A DNA stretch of 64,000 nucleotides from Hypoxylon rubiginosum (GCA_902806565.1 CADCXA010000067.1:372001-436000), one strand, 5' to 3'; positions 11,186 through 24,256 are shown, counted from the stretch's first letter. Notes: generated from the sequence alone by a model not told the origin. Translations and numbers: made by a program.

Positions 11186-12016
11186 GACTCTAACTCGTGG
11201 GAGGGCCACGAATTCGATCGATCCTAAGCTCCCTACACGGCTTATTATGGTTTTCGTCGCTAGTCCTTGCGAACACGTCGCAGGTATTGATCGAGTTGCG
11301 CAGACCCGAAGCATGGAAGAGGGTAAAAACATGCACATCCGCCCTCTTCAATATTAGTCTTTTAGGCGGAATCGTGGAATCGTAGAAAGATGTACATTAT
11401 AACTACTGTAGGTACTAACATTTTCCATATTATTCATGTCTCAAGTTTCCCTATTCCCATAACATCTGCTCGAGAATCTAGTTGACGTCATGACTACCTA
11501 CCTCCTAACATCTACGATCGGGTTTTTGGCTTAAACACCGTGCCTAAACCCCCTTTATCGTAATTATGCGCCAATCTCTGCCCATGGAGACACTCGAAGA
11601 TCTTATCCAAGAGGCCCATCCATCATTGTTCACTCTCGTCAAGGCTCACCTAGGCCAATTTCGGTTCTACGCGGTTCATAAATCACTGCACAATGAGTCC
11701 CAGATCTTATTTAGAAGCACGTTGTATATTATTCGCAACCTATTGCCATTACTGTAACTTCTTTTTATCACTAGCTATTGCATGAAGCTCCAAGCAAAAA
11801 TGAGCCGAATTGTTCGACCATCTATCTAGCAAGGATTAATCTCCATACCCCTGAAAAACTTCATCGGTGACCAAGCCACATGAGAGGCCCTTATAGGACA
11901 GCCAATGTCAACTCCGATCGATATGCAGCAAAGGAAAGGCCCAAGCCTGGGTCTCCCAAGTCGCCAGAACATTGCAGAAGCGGCGATTAACTTCTCAGGT
12001 TGTCGCCATCGAGAAC
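11186..12016. other. Intergenic, no gene seen
   Basis: About 0.8 kb. One 63-codon + frame (11566-11757, MRQSLPMETLEDL...) has an ATG but no family resemblance and no splice partner. Contains no repeat or RNA gene that I can see. Confidence 0.4.
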
Positions 12017-15000
12017 CTAGAGACTGATCAAATCATCCCCCTCTTTGCCGTATCCATTCGCATCTCCGTCCAAGACCGAGGCTGTGTCGGCCTGGCTTCC
12101 CGATTCCCACTCCGCTCCCTCTACTTCACGCGATGTGGTGACAGGAGCGGACGTAGGAGCCCGAGCGGAAGATTGAGGCTGCTGTCGAGGTTGCGGGTAA
12201 GGCAAGAAACCGAATGCCGTCGGATTCGGCAACAAGGTGGTTGGGGAAACTGTGCGCGTCGTCAGAGCCGCCATCTCGACATCGTCCTCGAAACTGAGAA
12301 GGTCGCTGCTGCCTTTCTTAGGCGACGGCGTGGAAATCTCTCTACTCTCAACTTCTCCTCCGATGTTCCGCCTGCCGTGCTTGTCAAGGGTGACCGACCG
12401 GAATGTATCGTGAATTGCTAGAGTAGTTCCGTTGAGCATCGGGACCAAAGCGTCTACCGACTTGGATTGCTCTTGGGCTTCCCGTAACTTCTGCTTATCG
12501 TCTTGGTGGGCGTCGAATACGGTCCATCTATGAATCTGCCCGTCGCCGGGGCGTACAAAGTCGGACTCCTCAACGTTCCGACTCGCACCGTCACGGCCGG
12601 GCCCGTCGTACCCGATTCCTCGTCTGTAGCCGCGGCCTCGGCCGTATTGTTCGAGATCTTCATGGCCACCTCTGCTGCCTACAGCCGCACCTGCGCGGCG
12701 CTCGTCTGCCGTTATGAACGGTGCAACCCTGGTTGGGTCATAATCGATACCATTCCTAGCATCACCACTCGGAAATTCATCGTGCGCATAAGCGCCGGTG
12801 AAGTTAGCACAGCTGCATACGCAGTTCTCGCCGCATACTCGTTGGCATCGATGGTTGCACGAAAGAATGCGCTCGCATGGTTCTCGGCAGATCAACTTGT
12901 CGTGATTTACCCTAAGTACAGAGTTAGCACAACAGGCATTTTGGCCATTCCGAGAATAAATACTCACCAGTGGCATTGGCGTCCGCAAGCGTGGCCGCAG
13001 CTTAGCATCTCGTGGCACTTGATGTCGCAACCGCCATGACAGTTGACCCAATCTTCCGGATGGGACATCCAGATTGTCTTGCCATGTTTCTGACAAGTGA
13101 TCGGTAGCCGAGTATCTTCTCCAAGGCGACCCTGCCTCTGAAAGACATGTCTCACCCTCCCCCACATATTCCACGAGGCGTTGCTGGCATATGCTAGGTT
13201 AATCATATTGCCGAAGATGTAGAATCCGCGGCGAGCACGGCTGATAGAGACGACGCCGCGGTTCTGGTCCTGGAGGAAGCCGGCTTGGTGAGGTCCGTTG
13301 CGGCCATTGCTTCGAACCAGGGACAAGATCACAATGTCATTCTCCTCACCTTGGTATGAATCAACCGTGAACACGTTGGCGAATGGAGCCCATTGCCTTA
13401 GCTTGGTCTTGCATTCGTGGAGGATCCTCTTCTTCTGGCCACGATAGAAGGTCAGGACCGTGATCTGACTTGCCGGGACGCCGTTCATCAAAAGATAGTC
13501 CATGAATCGAACCACCATCTCCGCTTCGAGGACGTTGAACCTGCTCAAGTTTTCATCCAGGCCATCCACCCAGGTGTGATGGAAGAAGAAGGAAGGGACT
13601 GCCATGCCAGGAACCGGAGGGCGAGTATCGCTTCTAGTCACCACCGGATGATCTTGCAACTGCGGGTAGAAAGGGTTCAGGACTTCCCGAAGCGAAGGGA
13701 TCATCCTTCGTTGCATGTTTAAGACGGTGAAGGGCATCTGCAAGTGGACGAGTCGCTCGAACATGGAAACCCGCAAATAGTACGGCTCCTCTCCTAGGCC
13801 TGGGGTATCGCAATGCGGAGCCAGCTGTTGATGATCGCCGACGAGGATGAGCTGTTGGAGCGAACTGTACAAGGCCGAAAGTATGTTGGCCTCCCGAGTT
13901 TCGGCAGCTTCTTCGATCAGCATGGTTCGCGGGCGCAGGGCAGCAAGTAGGCCGCGATACTTGCATAGGCCAGTGGTAGTACAACCGATGATTTCAATCC
14001 GGGAAGACTTGATGCAGAGCGTGTCCTTGTACCAGCGATTGATCTTTAGATTCTTAGTCGTTTTGACATTGACGGCAAGAAGGTTGCGAAACGCTTGATT
14101 ATGCTTTGACAGCAGCTCCTGCTGCCAGTACCGATACACGGCGCCGCGATATTTAACGTCGATGTCCCACAGGTTTGATTTCTGAAGCTGTCGGCGGATC
14201 ACGATGTCGTCCTTAGTGTAGGACTTGGGATTGGCACCACTCCATAGGTGTCTAATGGGTATAAACTTGCCGTCTATGCGACCGGCGTTCTCATCCTCGT
14301 CGACGATGCAGTCGTCTAGCTCGATATCGTAGTCTTCTTCATCGAGATCCAATTCGTCGGGATCCTCGACGGTCTCGAAGTCGGGATCCTTATCGTCTTG
14401 CAACTCCACTTTGACCAGTTGGTTCCCCAGCCAATCTGCTAGCAGTCCAGTGGGCATGTCCGGCGACGATGGCGCGGTGGCCCACGTCTGATCTGCTTGA
14501 AGAGACTCGAGCTGACTTTCCGATATGATGCCAGCCAATCGAAGTTTTACGGGGTCAATCAGGTTGTCCGGGAAAACGTCCTCGACGATACCCTCTAAGG
14601 TCTTGATGTTGGCCCTGCGCGCATTTTCGGAATTCTTGAAGTCCGTGTCCGCTCGAAGGGTCGACGAGGGCATCTTCGCCGCCCGACGGAGGTTGTACAT
14701 GCTGTAACGTTTAATCTCTTCGTTCTGCGTGCGACCACCGAGTCGCACAACATTTATATTCGCCTTGATGAGCTGACTCAGAATTTGGTCAACGGCATGA
14801 TTCGTCTGAGCCGCGACGATGATGACGTTTCTACCTTTTTCCTGGCTATTCAGGAGGATCTGCAGGGCTTGCACTGAGGTGAATGTCTTTCCCGTTCCAG
14901 GTGGTCCCTGGACGATAGCCAACTCTTTGGTGAGTATTCGATGCACGGCGCTGAGCTGGGAATTGTCCAGATTGGTATAGGTAGATAACTTGCTATCGAA

Positions 15001-16088
15001 CCCGTGGAGCATAGGATAGTTCCGAAGAGGTTCCCTAACGCGGTCCAACTCTGCCTCGGTCTCCATTTCGGTCATGGATGACGAATTCGGGATATGGTGT
15101 ACCAACGAACGGATATCCATCTGGGGATTCTTCTCGACGTACTCGGCAGAAACATCGGACTTGTCGGCATGTACGAGGTATTTGTCAAGGCGTGTCTGAG
15201 TATCGGCGACATGTTGAAGACCAACCATGCTGTGGCGGACAGCCTCGAAGTAACCGAAACGGGTCTCGATCATGATGAGCTCCTGATTGGGATCCATGAC
15301 AGCGTCTTCGACATTTGCCCATTGGAAGTGAATTGTAGGGGGGTTCTGGTCAAGGCCATCTCGAATGCTATGGTCAGAAATGACCGCGGGCATACAAATA
15401 GTCTTGAAGCAGTCGGCAGCTGTCGAAATCGCGACGAGGGTTCCTACAGTTAGGCGGCGGGTCTGCTTCCAGCGGATCTTCTTGCCAGACCTCTTGGTCG
15501 AGAATTGGACCTGACACATAGGTCCAAGACGGGTCATTAGATAGCCCCTGACGAAAACCTGAAGTGCAACGGTAAGTAACGAGTATTATGAATGGTAATG
15601 CTAACAAGATTGCGACGAAGATGAAAAGATATGAATTAAAATGGAGAAAAGAGAGAGAGAAAGGAGGGAAGACTCACTCTGGTGTAAATACACGTCTCGT
15701 CGTCGTCCATCATAGCGGGATCATCTTTGAATCTTTTGATGGAATATCGAAGCATGGTGATTGCTTCCTCTCTTTGCAGGCGGTAGTGAGTCTCGAGATA
15801 GGTATCCTTACTCTTCCAGGGTTCCTGCCAAGTATTCGGAAGGAGATGGCGGATCTTGGCTAGCTGCTCGGGGTCGTCCCAGTCGGGATTGAGGTCGTCG
15901 CCAGTAGGCAACTCGGGATAGCTTCGCCATTCTTGGTCCGGGTGACGCGACGAAGGGTCGAAGTTGACATGGTGCTTGATGATATCAAGCTCGTGCTGGT
16001 AATAAAATGTCAGAGGATGAAAGCATGGCGACGATTGGGTGGAACAAACCAGAATATTAACTGCCCTAGGGTTGTCAGGGTCTGCCAT
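12017..16088 (-). CDS. ZNFX1/Hrr1-like SF1 RNA helicase with NFX1-type zinc fingers
   Basis: Exons 16088-15678, 15558-12968 and 12911-12017 join in frame (introns 119 and 56 nt, both GTGAGT...AG) to 1298 aa. The UPF1-like SF1 helicase core shows Walker A GPPGTGKT (about 355-362), motif II IEEAAE (about 685-690), motif III VGDHQQLAP, motif IV QRRMIPSL, motif V VDSYQGEENDIV and motif VI SISRARRG (about 906-913). An acidic insert (DDKDPDFETVEDPDELDLDE) lies between motifs Ia and II. NFX1-type Cys fingers follow (CHEMLSCGHACGRQCHW, then CEPC-like and CNHRCQRVCGENCVC). The tail, about 250 aa, is Gly/Arg-rich then disordered. The S. pombe homologue Hrr1 works with Argonaute and RNA-dependent RNA polymerase in RNA silencing; animal ZNFX1 acts in small-RNA inheritance and antiviral sensing. 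A role in RNA interference or quelling is thus inferred. The start at 16088 opens directly in conserved-looking sequence, but an upstream exon cannot be excluded. Confidence 0.88.
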
Positions 16089-16945
16089 GACTTGTGGGTA
16101 TCTCGTGCCCAGGCACGGCGTATAGGGTGTCGAATTATTTTCGACCTACACCGATTAGTATTGTAGAAGGTGGCTGCCGATGCGCGTGTCGATATTCCTG
16201 AAGTCTTAATAGGGAGTGGGAATAGCGAAAGACACGATGCTATAGTTGTGGTTGTGGGCGTGGGCGTAGACGTAGATATGTGGACGTGGATGTGGATTGA
16301 AGAGGTTAAGAAGAAAAAAAAAGCCAGGGGGAGGTGCACGAGTGCACGGGTATATTATACTTCACTTATCTACCTGCTTTCCTCAAGCTGTGCAGCGTTT
16401 TTGGTACCGGTAGGTTGGTAGGCGACCGGGAAGCTACAGTTGACATGTGTGAAAGTGAGGGAATCTACGGGTATATGCATACAGACCCAGATCCAGGAGA
16501 GAAGCGTCCAATAGAAATAGTGGACAAGGTTTGATTTCGAGATTTCTGAAGATGAAATATTTTTTGGCTTCTTCTATGCGAACCACTGCTTTAGATAATA
16601 TCTGGTTGCTGGGTAGGTATGCAGATATGCATGCATCATGTAGTTGGCAAGTTGGCAACTGTTGCTTGCCAACTACCATCGCCTTGCAAACATTTACTTG
16701 CGGTTCTCTACAGGCATATGCCTAGGTTAGTACCTACATCGTTAAAAGAAAAGTAATTCACCTCTGGGAAGCGAGAGTTTCCCCTTCTCACTACCTCGCA
16801 GGTGATGTTCTAGGTCGGTAACGAAAGGTTTGTTGCTAACCGAAGTAGACAGCCCATCCCCTTCGGCTCTCGTTATTTTCCAAGATGCCAAAGACGAGAA
16901 TTAATTCCCAGCATACCTAAGTGGTTATTCAACAACCGCTATCAG
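16089..16945. other. Intergenic between tandem - strand genes
   Basis: About 0.86 kb of promoter region for the helicase. It holds a GTGGGCGTGGGCGTAGACGTAG-like GC/GT-rich run near 16250-16300 and an A-run near 16312. Short frames on both strands are featureless. Confidence 0.4.
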
Positions 16946-19906
16946 TTACACCATCGCTTCCCCCCAGCTAGGAGGACGATCCTCTAGCTTAGTCCCCCAT
17001 TCCGACTCCTGATTCCCAAGACTTAATTCAATAGACCAGCCCTCGGTGAAGAATGCATGGCCGATCCAAGACTTAGACCATGGTTGCCCGTTTACCGTGA
17101 CACTTTGGATATAGATGTTTTCATAGCTAGCATCGAATCCAGTTGTTTGGATCCGTGCCGTATTCCCCGTCAAAGGACTCGTTATGTTAATTTCCTCGAA
17201 GAACGGCGCCGAGATGAGGTATACATCCTGGCCCGCTACGGGGAATAGGCCCATCATTCCGAATGCTACAAACCCGCCCATCGATCCCGAGTCATCATTG
17301 CCCGGTAAGCCTCCGTGGGACGCATTGAACGCCGACGGAATGTATGTATGCAGCCGCTTAGTGGACAGCCCAGGTCGGCCAGCGTAGTGGTACAGATATA
17401 CGGTCGAGAAGACGGGCTCGTTCGAAATGTCTGCGAGCCCCGACTCGTGAAAGAAATCCAGGCGCTCGACGAACGGGTCCTCGCTGCCCATCAATCCGAT
17501 CAAGGTCGACATCGACTGAGGCACGAGACTATACAACTATCTTTTAGTGATACGAGGCAGTAACTAGGACGGGTTTACTACTTACAACTGGTATTGCCAA
17601 ACGCTATCATAGGTGAACAGTTAGTACGTATCATACGAATACCAGACGCTGTCAGGTGCAGAAAGCGATGAGGCAAATACCTGCAGGATCGTACCCGAAG
17701 AAAGGCCCGGTCCTACATAAATCTGGGAGAGTAGACTAGGAAATAAGATGCACGAACCTAGCCTCAAATGTCTCACTAGGGTTACTAGTCAATGAACAGA
17801 AACTTGCAAGTACCGAACACGCGATCGGATCTTGGAATCCCCAAGTGCCATTCTGATATTTCGGCTGGAAGAATCCCAAAAACCCGGTATCGTTTCCATT
17901 GATGGCCGAGTCTTGCTCAGGCTTCCATAAGTTTTGCCAGTTGGTACTCCTTAGGACGTATTTGTCGTACAGATCGTCTCGCCCGAGACCCTGCGCCAAT
18001 GTAGCAAGGCAGAAGTCGTTATACGCGTACTCCAGGGTTCTCGAGATACTGCGTGAGTTCGTACCGAATCCAGCTGGGTCGAAGTCCAGGTACGGAATGT
18101 ATGAAAGATCCTTCCAACTCTTCAACCCTCCCCGCCCGTGGTATGCCCACTCTAACGGTTCGACTTCAGCGTCCTGGATTACTGCATCAAGCGCGAGTCC
18201 CCAGTCAATGCCAGTGAGGTTTTTGACGTAGGCATCGGCGATTACAACATCTGCATTTGAGCCGTCCTGTACGAAAGCGTGAGTGATCCGTAAGCAGGAA
18301 CGTGTAGAGGCGCAGAAGCCACGGTAAAAAGGGGCGGGGGGCAAAAGAATACGATTCACACAGCGCTTACCTGCGTCCAGCCGTTACTTAATGACCTAAA
18401 TGTAGGAAACTTGGTTAAGCCAGTATCAGTCCCAAGTGAAACGCGATGACTTACATGTGGCAATCGGGGAGCCAGCCCTCGTGCTGGTATATATCTAGGA
18501 GGGAGTTGACCATCTGCACCTGAGCGCTTGGGTCGAGAATAGTAAGCAGCGGATGTTGGACGCGGAACGAATCCCAGATGCAATAGAAGGAGTCGAAGTA
18601 CGGGATACCGCTATCCCAGTAGGGATTCTCGTCGGTGTAGTTCTGCGGAGATATCACTGTGACGGCGTGAGTTGGTACTTAAATACTCCTTCAGGCGAGA
18701 TATTTTGGTGAAACAAGGCCAAGGGGTAATGCCTCCCAAATCATCCCCAGTCGAATCATCCCCAGTGAATCCAGCCAGCTAGGAAATATTGACTCCCGAA
18801 ATCGGTTAAGGAGAGGAAGAGATTGGAATGTTACCTACTTGTACGGTAGAGCCCGCTCCAGAAGCTAGTCTGAAGTTCTTGACTAGCACCGCCGGCATTG
18901 ACAGAGATGGGACTCAATTTCTCCCGCCATGCTTCTTCCGTCTCGGTTACTAACCTATCGAAATCGTCGAGCGGGTTGGGGATCTCCTCCGTCGCCCTCC
19001 GGCAGGCTTGATCGGCGCTGATGAAGCTAATCCCTACCCGGGCGGTCAAGGTATTGTTCGCCAATTCACTGAATCTCACCCATCCGCCGGCTTCCAGATA
19101 GAAGAGGTTGAAGCCCCGAGTGACGAACAGGTCCTTGGGTTCCGTCCCTCCTCGATTATTGACCCATACCCCGCTATCGAAAACCTCGCCACCGAAAAAG
19201 TCGGCACAGAAGTGCATTACGTATGACCCGGCCCCAAAGCTCGGGAGGAATGTGCCATTCCCCTTAAGTCTCCCGCTGTCGGCATCTACGCTAATCGTGG
19301 CATTCTGACGGCTCTTCCACAGGTCCGTCAAATCAAGTAGTACCAAGGGATGCAAGTCGTCGCCGGAGGGATATTCGAACCGATACAAGGCCGCGTGCTC
19401 GCTCGAGGTCATGGTCGCCTTCACCCCGGAGACCAGCTCGACACCAAAATAGCCGGGCCGTGCCGTCACAGATTCCTCTACATAGTGGGTAGCTCTCTCG
19501 CCAATGAGGAAATTGCAATTGTTTACTTCGTCTCCGGGACATATCTGAGGGAATATGGGGAAGTTCCCCAGACTAGGATTCCCCCCGGTGCCGCTATCGT
19601 GGGTTGCCGAAAAGCCCGTGATGCTCGAGCCGTCGGTCGCAAATCCCCCGGTATTTTGACCATCTACGTCTGCGACGGGCTTTGCCAGAGCGTACGGTTC
19701 TACGGCGTTTGAGTTTAGTACACGCGCTAGTAGAGGTAGAAACAGAGGGACCTACTTGTGGCACCCGCGAATACGTTTCCGCCATTAGTGCTGCCGATAA
19801 GAGGGTCGATGAATTGGAGGACGTCGGCGCAGAGGACCGTTAAGGGGAAAAGGAGGGGGGCGAGGATATGCGGGGTCCAAAGGAAAAGGAGCCGCTGACG
19901 TGCCAT
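16946..19906 (-). CDS. Secreted GH92 alpha-1,2-mannosidase family protein
   Basis: Seven exons on the - strand: 19906-19756, 19699-18839, 18656-18455, 18395-18371 (25 nt), 18266-17758, 17603-17586 (18 nt) and 17528-16946. They keep frame at every join and give 782 aa. The N-terminus has a signal peptide (FLWTPHILAPLLFPLTVLCA). Mature protein motifs are the GH92 opening VLQFIDPLIGSTNGGNVFAG, DGQNTGGFATDGSSITGFS, NPYWDSGIPYFDSFYCIWD and, near 665, GNDDSGSMGGFVAFG, the Ca-dependent catalytic-site signature of the family. GH92 enzymes are exo-alpha-mannosidases acting on N-glycans or mannoproteins; a secreted fungal form probably trims mannose from extracellular glycoproteins. The 18-nt exon encodes VWQYQ plus split codons. 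Skipping it would break family similarity but hardly the frame. The intron before it (154 nt) contains an out-of-frame open piece that I judge intronic. Confidence 0.88.
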
Positions 19907-22119
19907 ATTGACCAACTGGAACCGTGAATTCCTTTGCCTACCTCCTACGTACATGTACCTAAGGTATTGCTATGAAGAATGTTCTTCAACGAGAAGACAT
20001 TGAGAAAGTGTAAGTATGAGTGCAAGCCCAGGCCCAAATTACATTGCATCGAATCTTATCTTTCCTTGCGACCTTCCCAAAGAGGTTGACCTGCATGCGT
20101 CCATCTCGAATGTTCAAATGACCGCTTTATTGTTGATCTTCATATTTTGCGGAGAACCAACCGAAACCTGAGCATTCCTTAACCAACTCGGAAGAGTAAG
20201 TAAATTTATAGCTACCTAACCTAGGTAACTTCTAATAGTTCTTCCTTTCATGTTGGCGCGATTCGACACTCTGTCCGTGAGGGCCCAAATCTTTTTAGAT
20301 GTTTGCCCTTAATTCATAGGAGTCCATATGCATCTGTGATGGCATGACTAGATACCTATGTACGGTAGTCAGCGATAACAGGCAATTGTTGGGTATGTCC
20401 GTCTACCAACTTGAGGTGACACCAGTATGGTTTTTAAGAACGCTCGTAGAGTAAAAGACGACGTAAAACAAATCTATAGCCGCATCAAAGCTGGAAAAAT
20501 ATAAATATCAGACCATAGACGACAAGGTACAAGTAACTCATTGCTTAAAATCCAAGTCGTTGAACCTCCGGTAGTAGAGCTAGACTCCAGGCGTTTTCTG
20601 CAGATGCTTTTTATGTTGACTTAAACGTTCGATGCTGTAATAGATACAGCACGCTGGATTTCTCACTTGGTCCCTTTCACGTCTGATATGTCATATATTA
20701 TTACGCTTCCTAGGGGACACATGGATGAACGAGAGAGGTGCCATGTTTCCAAAATCTAGAATGATGACCGCTTAATCAAATGGTATGCCTAGATAGACAG
20801 TACATACACAAAAGGAGCCGGGAAGAAAAGGAAAGAAATAAAAGGGAAAGTCAATTAGCATCTAGACTGTAGTTGATAGCACAGATGTAAGAAGTGTAGA
20901 GTCATGGAACAGAATCACATGTTGTGACACGTTCATACTTCATAGTATCTAAGGTTCCGATTCGTTGTCAAGCTACGAAGGCTACAATGTCTACAAAATG
21001 AGACACTAACCAGTGTGAAAGGATAACAGAGGCGGGTCTATCAAGTGAGGTTGTATCGGACCGCATTGCTAGAAACAGCGTTGATGCCGGGTCCCTTGTA
21101 GTGGTCATTGACTCGGGTATCATTGACTCGAGAAGACTCCGCTCTTACAAACGTCACCATTATGTACCCATTGTACGCATTATACCGGGTGATGCGGCCA
21201 GATCTAATATCAAACTTTTATGATGAAAATAAACAATCACCAACTAATGGCTTTCTGTAGGGTCCAAGAAGCGAGTACCAGGTGTACATCTAGGTGTCGC
21301 GAAGTCTGCAAATCCACCGAAACCTAATATAGAGTATCATAATCCACGGCGTTCCACTAGTACGAGTCCCGAGAAGACGTCAGCGTAGATGGTACCGTAA
21401 TTCCAGGAGTGCTACATATATCTATCAGATTGATTCCACTTTCCACTACTCAAGCACCTGTCAGCGAACCTTATGCACCTCACGACAAAGGGTCCTGATG
21501 ACAATATACATAGGTACCTAGCTGGATGGGTAGGTATACTGCATTGGAGCTTGGCGAACATCTCATATGAGCTTCGAGTTGCTTCCTACTGAAACCTATC
21601 AACGTATGCGTAGCCGGAAGGCAGACTGTCCACCTTTACTTACATGACGCTTCGGGATGCGCCCTTTGCGTCCCCGTGGTTAGCTGTCTATTATCTCTCG
21701 ATTACGCCAACATGGTATGTGGAACACCTTACCACGACATGTATGCATGCACGACGTATGTACCAACGCGGCCCGGGACCCTGGACTCTGTTAACGTAAC
21801 GATCGCGACATACATGGTCTATCCTTCCCGGCAATGATCCCTGGACTCACCGAGGTTCCCTGCGAGAAATATTCTCAAACTCTATACCGCGATCGCCAGA
21901 TCCAGCTATGACGCTAAGGACGTTGAGGTTGTCAGGTAGATACATATGTAGGCACGCTTGAGATTGCGCTAGAAATATCTTCGGCTCGTCGCCGGGATTA
22001 CAGTATATGCGGTCCTGCTAGAGGTGATCTTATGGTGTATAAATGCCCGACCCCTTTCTGTTACGGGGTACACAGCCTTTTGATTCCGTCGGATACCTCT
22101 TACCTATCCAGCAGTAATC
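19907..22119. other. Long intergenic region between divergent genes
   Basis: About 2.2 kb without a usable open frame. Several CCTAGG-type palindromes (about 20219-20228, 21513-21523) and short AT-rich stretches occur. It must contain the promoters of the GH92 gene (-) and the Rds1-like gene (+), and could hold an unrecognised non-coding RNA. Confidence 0.4.
22038..22044 (+). promoter_or_regulatory. Putative TATA box of the Rds1-like gene
   Basis: TATAAAT lies 76 nt upstream of the start codon at 22120 in otherwise GC-balanced DNA. Its position is reasonable for a fungal core promoter with a short leader. Prediction by eye only. Confidence 0.4.
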
Positions 22120-23523
22120 ATGATCTCCTCAGCGGCTATAGTGAGTGCCAGTATTTTGGCCCTCGTCGTGCCACACACTCTTGCCGTCCCCTTCGTGTCC
22201 GAAGCAACGACTACATTCACATCCGCCGCATCTACGACGGTATCCGTCGTTCCCGTCACCAATGTGACCTCCCACGGCCGTTTTACTGGGCCGCCGGCAA
22301 CCACCACCGGCGCTCTCTCTACAAGGGTAACGGCGTCATCCATCGCGGCCAGACCGGCGGAGAAGTACAAATCGCAATATCCGGCAGACGGGAAGCTCCA
22401 CCAGCCGCAGCCTGCACCCTATACGCCGGGAGGAGGCCTGGGAACCAACGGATCGGAGCCTGTCTATCGTGTAATAAGCGACTTCGACTACGAATCCGTC
22501 GCGTTGGCCCTCTATCAGGAATGGATCGAACTTGACCTTTTCCGCTGGGGATTGGCCACGTTCTCCGTTGACGAATTCGAGGATGCCGGACTGCATGCCG
22601 AAGATCGATACCTGCTCGAGTTCATGGCCAACCAGGAAGTCGGCCACGCTACAGCCCTGACGAACATGCTCGGCGCCCAAGCGCCGGTCCAGTGCACATA
22701 CAACTATCCGATCGCGAACGTCCGGGAGTACATCGACTTCAGCCAGAAACTCACGCGATGGGGAGAATCCGGCGTCTACGGGTTCTTGAACCATCTCGAC
22801 TCCCGGGAGACGGCTCAGATACTTCTCCAATCTATCTCGACCGAGGCGCGACAGCAGATGATCTTTCGCCAGTTCGGCGGCCTCTTCCCCATGCCCGTGT
22901 GGTTCGAGGTGGGCATCCCGCAGTCGTGGGCTTGGACGCTCTTGGCCCCCTACATATCATCGTGCCCATCCAATCAGACTCGTCTGATATGGCAAAACTT
23001 TCCTCCTTTGCGTATTCTTAACCAGCCGAATCCGAATCGCATCAACGGCTCCGACGTCTGGAACGAGACAACAAGCGGGTATGCAAACGCGCTCAACAAC
23101 ACCGGCGTCAGGGTATCCGAAGACTGCCTGTATACGGTCGACGGTTCGCAAGACTGCGCGCCGGCCGTAACTCAGAACAGGAGCAACCCACTTTCGTATC
23201 CCGGCCGCCAAGTTTTCCTCAAATGGGACTCTCCCGGGTTTCGTACCGGGCCCAACAATAGCTACGTCACAAGCACAAGCGCCGGAACTCCCAGGTTCGC
23301 TGCTTTTGTCTCCCAGCTCAATGTCACATATTCCCCCCTACGGAACGTCAGCGGAAATACCGGCTATGCCATCCAGCCGAATTCCTCTACGTACGAAGGC
23401 GATCCTGCCATCAACGGCACCATCTTCATAGCCATCACGGACGACGATTTATACATAACGCCGTTCAATCTCACACTGATCAATCCTCACGTCAACGCGT
23501 TAGCCATTTACCAAGCCGGCTAG
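22120..23523 (+). CDS. rds1: Rds1-like ferritin-fold stress protein, secreted
   Basis: A single exon of 467 aa. Residues 1-22 are a signal peptide (IVSASILALVVPHTLA). A Thr/Ser-rich linker follows to about residue 80, then the Rds1-type ferritin-like domain: DFDYESVALALYQEWIELDL, EDRYLLEFMANQEVGHATAL, and later SISTEARQQMIFRQFGGLF. The paired E/H residues in the helices (E in LYQEW, E..GH in NQEVGHA, E in STEAR) match a di-metal ferritin-like site. The C-terminal part carries many N-glycosylation sequons. S. pombe rds1 is induced by adenine limitation and other stress; its biochemical function is not established. Extracellular or wall location is inferred from the signal peptide. Usual length for the family is about 400-480 aa. 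Confidence 0.88.
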   Translation: MISSAAIVSASILALVVPHTLAVPFVSEATTTFTSAASTTVSVVPVTNVTSHGRFTGPPATTTGALSTRVTASSIAARPAEKYKSQYPADGKLHQPQPAPYTPGGGLGTNGSEPVYRVISDFDYESVALALYQEWIELDLFRWGLATFSVDEFEDAGLHAEDRYLLEFMANQEVGHATALTNMLGAQAPVQCTYNYPIANVREYIDFSQKLTRWGESGVYGFLNHLDSRETAQILLQSISTEARQQMIFRQFGGLFPMPVWFEVGIPQSWAWTLLAPYISSCPSNQTRLIWQNFPPLRILNQPNPNRINGSDVWNETTSGYANALNNTGVRVSEDCLYTVDGSQDCAPAVTQNRSNPLSYPGRQVFLKWDSPGFRTGPNNSYVTSTSAGTPRFAAFVSQLNVTYSPLRNVSGNTGYAIQPNSSTYEGDPAINGTIFIAITDDDLYITPFNLTLINPHVNALAIYQAG

Positions 23524-24256
23524 AAACTCTAGCCCTGACAATTTACAGCCTCCGTCGTTTCTTATAATGGATTCAGCGCTGACGAAAAGGACCTGTTAAC
23601 GACATCAGTGGGACTTGGTACGGCAGTACGCGGTGCGAAACAAGACCGAGGAATTTCAAGCCGACGCCGTATGAGAAATTAAGCGCCCATCCTTGCCGTG
23701 GCGTATTCATATCAATAGGATGAAAATCGTTGGTCGTCTCAAAAGGTCCAGCATGCTCGCTACGTGGCCTTCATGTCTCGGAGATATATTTAAGAACATT
23801 CGTTTCGGGATTGAGAAAGTGCCTAGGTAGATACTCGTAACCAATTCATAGTGTAGAAAGCCGATGGCTACCTAGGTAGTTATGGTACCCCTTCCGAGAA
23901 GATATCGCGCGAGTCTGCAATGTTGTCAATGCATCGTCGCACGAATCATCGAAGAATATCCCATAATGTTATACCTAGACATGCTCGACAGCTCCTGCGC
24001 GAGTCAGCACCGTTGCGCCGTTTCCAAGCTGCTGCTGTGCATTTATCCTTTCCCAATAAACCACTAAACAGATAATTAGTAGAGATTGCCTATACCATGG
24101 ACCGTTAATAGTCACCTTGCCATTAGCAGCGTTGCTCTTTCGACGGCTCTATTACGGGAATCTATCATCAAGTAGGTATGGTGCGAGCTTTCCTAATTCC
24201 CTAGATAAGGGGGGAGTAGGCAGGTAGGTCGGGACCGGCCCAATTCACAGCAATTA
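23524..24256. other. Intergenic between convergent genes
   Basis: About 0.7 kb with TACCTAGGTA palindromes near 23821 and 23870 and one 61-codon + frame (23882-24067) that I do not trust. Probably two 3' UTRs and spacer. Confidence 0.4.

Noticed and set aside
11566..11757. 63-codon + frame with good ATG
   Set aside because: Too short, no resemblance and no continuation by splicing.
17650..17733. Extra 32-nt exon in the GH92 gene
   Set aside because: It has AG/GT borders, but its length breaks the frame; skipping it yields the expected FEASVWQYQF join.
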